Positions 63,869 through 64,000 of a stretch of 64,000 nt of DNA are shown piece by piece. The stretch spans positions 62,001-126,000 of the forward strand of contig CAIKEH010000018.1 of assembly GCA_903826405.1 (NCBI GenBank). Direction: 5' to 3'. Both the position numbers and the translations under genes were made by a program. Positions within the stretch are counted from its first letter, which is position 1. The number at the start of each line of letters is the position of its first letter. The DNA comes from an uncultured bacterium. Lineage in GTDB: Bacteria; Bacteroidota; Bacteroidia; Chitinophagales; Chitinophagaceae. Below the pieces are notes generated by a model. It saw only the letters and a program-made list of their open reading frames with translations, was not told where the DNA came from and did not search any database.

Positions 63869-64000
63869 ATGAAACCTAACCAAAGACGTAGATTCCTCAG
63901 GCAATCTGCATTGCTAAGCGCCGGAGTCCTAATGGGCAGTTCCTTTTCCCCATCTAAATACAAACCGAAACTTTCCTTCTCCACATTAGGATGTCCGGAC
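63869..64000 (+). CDS. Sugar phosphate isomerase/epimerase-like protein with Tat signal (partial, cut by right edge)
   Basis: Only 44 residues are in the window. The start MKPNQRRRFLRQSALLSAGV is a twin-arginine signal, then KLSFSTLGCPD, the first strand of xylose-isomerase-like TIM-barrel proteins. It resembles the 11444-12355 protein in general plan. The 168 bp upstream (63701-63868) hold no gene. The call rests on a short segment and is moderately sure. Confidence 0.65.
   Translation, partial: MKPNQRRRFLRQSALLSAGVLMGSSFSPSKYKPKLSFSTLGCPD

Noticed and set aside
63722-63904. 60-codon minus-strand frame before the right edge
   Set aside because: No motif, and it overlaps the Tat signal of the partial isomerase on the plus strand.

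Overview
The window looks like chromosomal DNA of a Bacteroidota member, most probably of the Chitinophagaceae or a close relative. The evidence is a type IX secretion/gliding set (PorV, PorU, GldJ, a PorP/SprF-family barrel, two secreted proteins with type A C-terminal sorting domains), bacillithiol synthesis (BshA), many families largely found in Bacteroidota (DUF4292, DUF4251, DUF4136, DUF983, TonB-dependent receptor) and TAnnTTTG promoter -7 boxes. Base composition is moderate. I found no rRNA, tRNA, CRISPR array, phage or intact insertion sequence. The family-level assignment is inference.

Layout. 0-12.4 kb: a LolA-like lipid-binding protein (cut by the left edge), adenine deaminase, a two-domain membrane protein joining an isoprenylcysteine-methyltransferase-like and an Lgt-like domain, a flavin monooxygenase plus alpha/beta-hydrolase pair, an acetoacetate-decarboxylase-like protein, a DUF3179 protein, a two-subunit molybdenum hydroxylase and a secreted sugar-isomerase-like protein. 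12.4-24.2 kb: a gene-free stretch bounded by two terminators, an Nramp-related transporter, AnmK, uracil phosphoribosyltransferase, a PorP/SprF barrel, a DASS anion transporter, a broken 3-methyladenine DNA glycosylase, an EI24 membrane protein, an RsmI-like methylase, an M28 peptidase and BshA. 24.2-37.1 kb is the conserved core: EnvC-like factor, DUF4292, dUTPase, IspF, PorV, PorU, GldJ, MurF, DUF983 and an Omp85-type barrel. 37.2-49.1 kb: a secreted amylase-family enzyme, META-domain lipoprotein, TonB-dependent receptor, MgtA-type ATPase, a small DGTPD-repeat protein, a cluster of 15-bp repeats, DUF2252, MgtC and DUF4136.

49.1-55.4 kb is looser and AT-richer: aminotransferase, hydrolase, GNAT, DUF4251 and DUF4337 proteins lie among long gaps and two gene remnants (a TMEM175-like fragment and the C-terminal third of an M20 peptidase). 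55.4-64 kb: a Tat-type Gfo/Idh/MocA oxidoreductase, then a rightward gene train of an AdiC-like amino-acid permease, an arginine-type amidinohydrolase and an octahaem cytochrome carrying HEAT and TPR repeats, followed by a DUF1080 hydrolase, a T9SS cargo protein and the start of a second secreted sugar isomerase.

How the genes work together. PorU and PorV finish export of proteins carrying C-terminal sorting domains, two of which are encoded here. GldJ links this machine to gliding. MurF, AnmK and the EnvC-like factor serve wall synthesis, recycling and cleavage. Gfo/Idh, DUF1080 and TIM-barrel isomerases are a recurring Bacteroidota set for keto-sugar or glycoside breakdown. No obvious dedicated novel system stands out. 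The best candidates for something undescribed are the methyltransferase-like/Lgt-like fusion, the permease-amidinohydrolase-octahaem cytochrome train, the Nramp relative with altered metal-site motifs, and the intergenic stretch at 12.4-12.8 kb.
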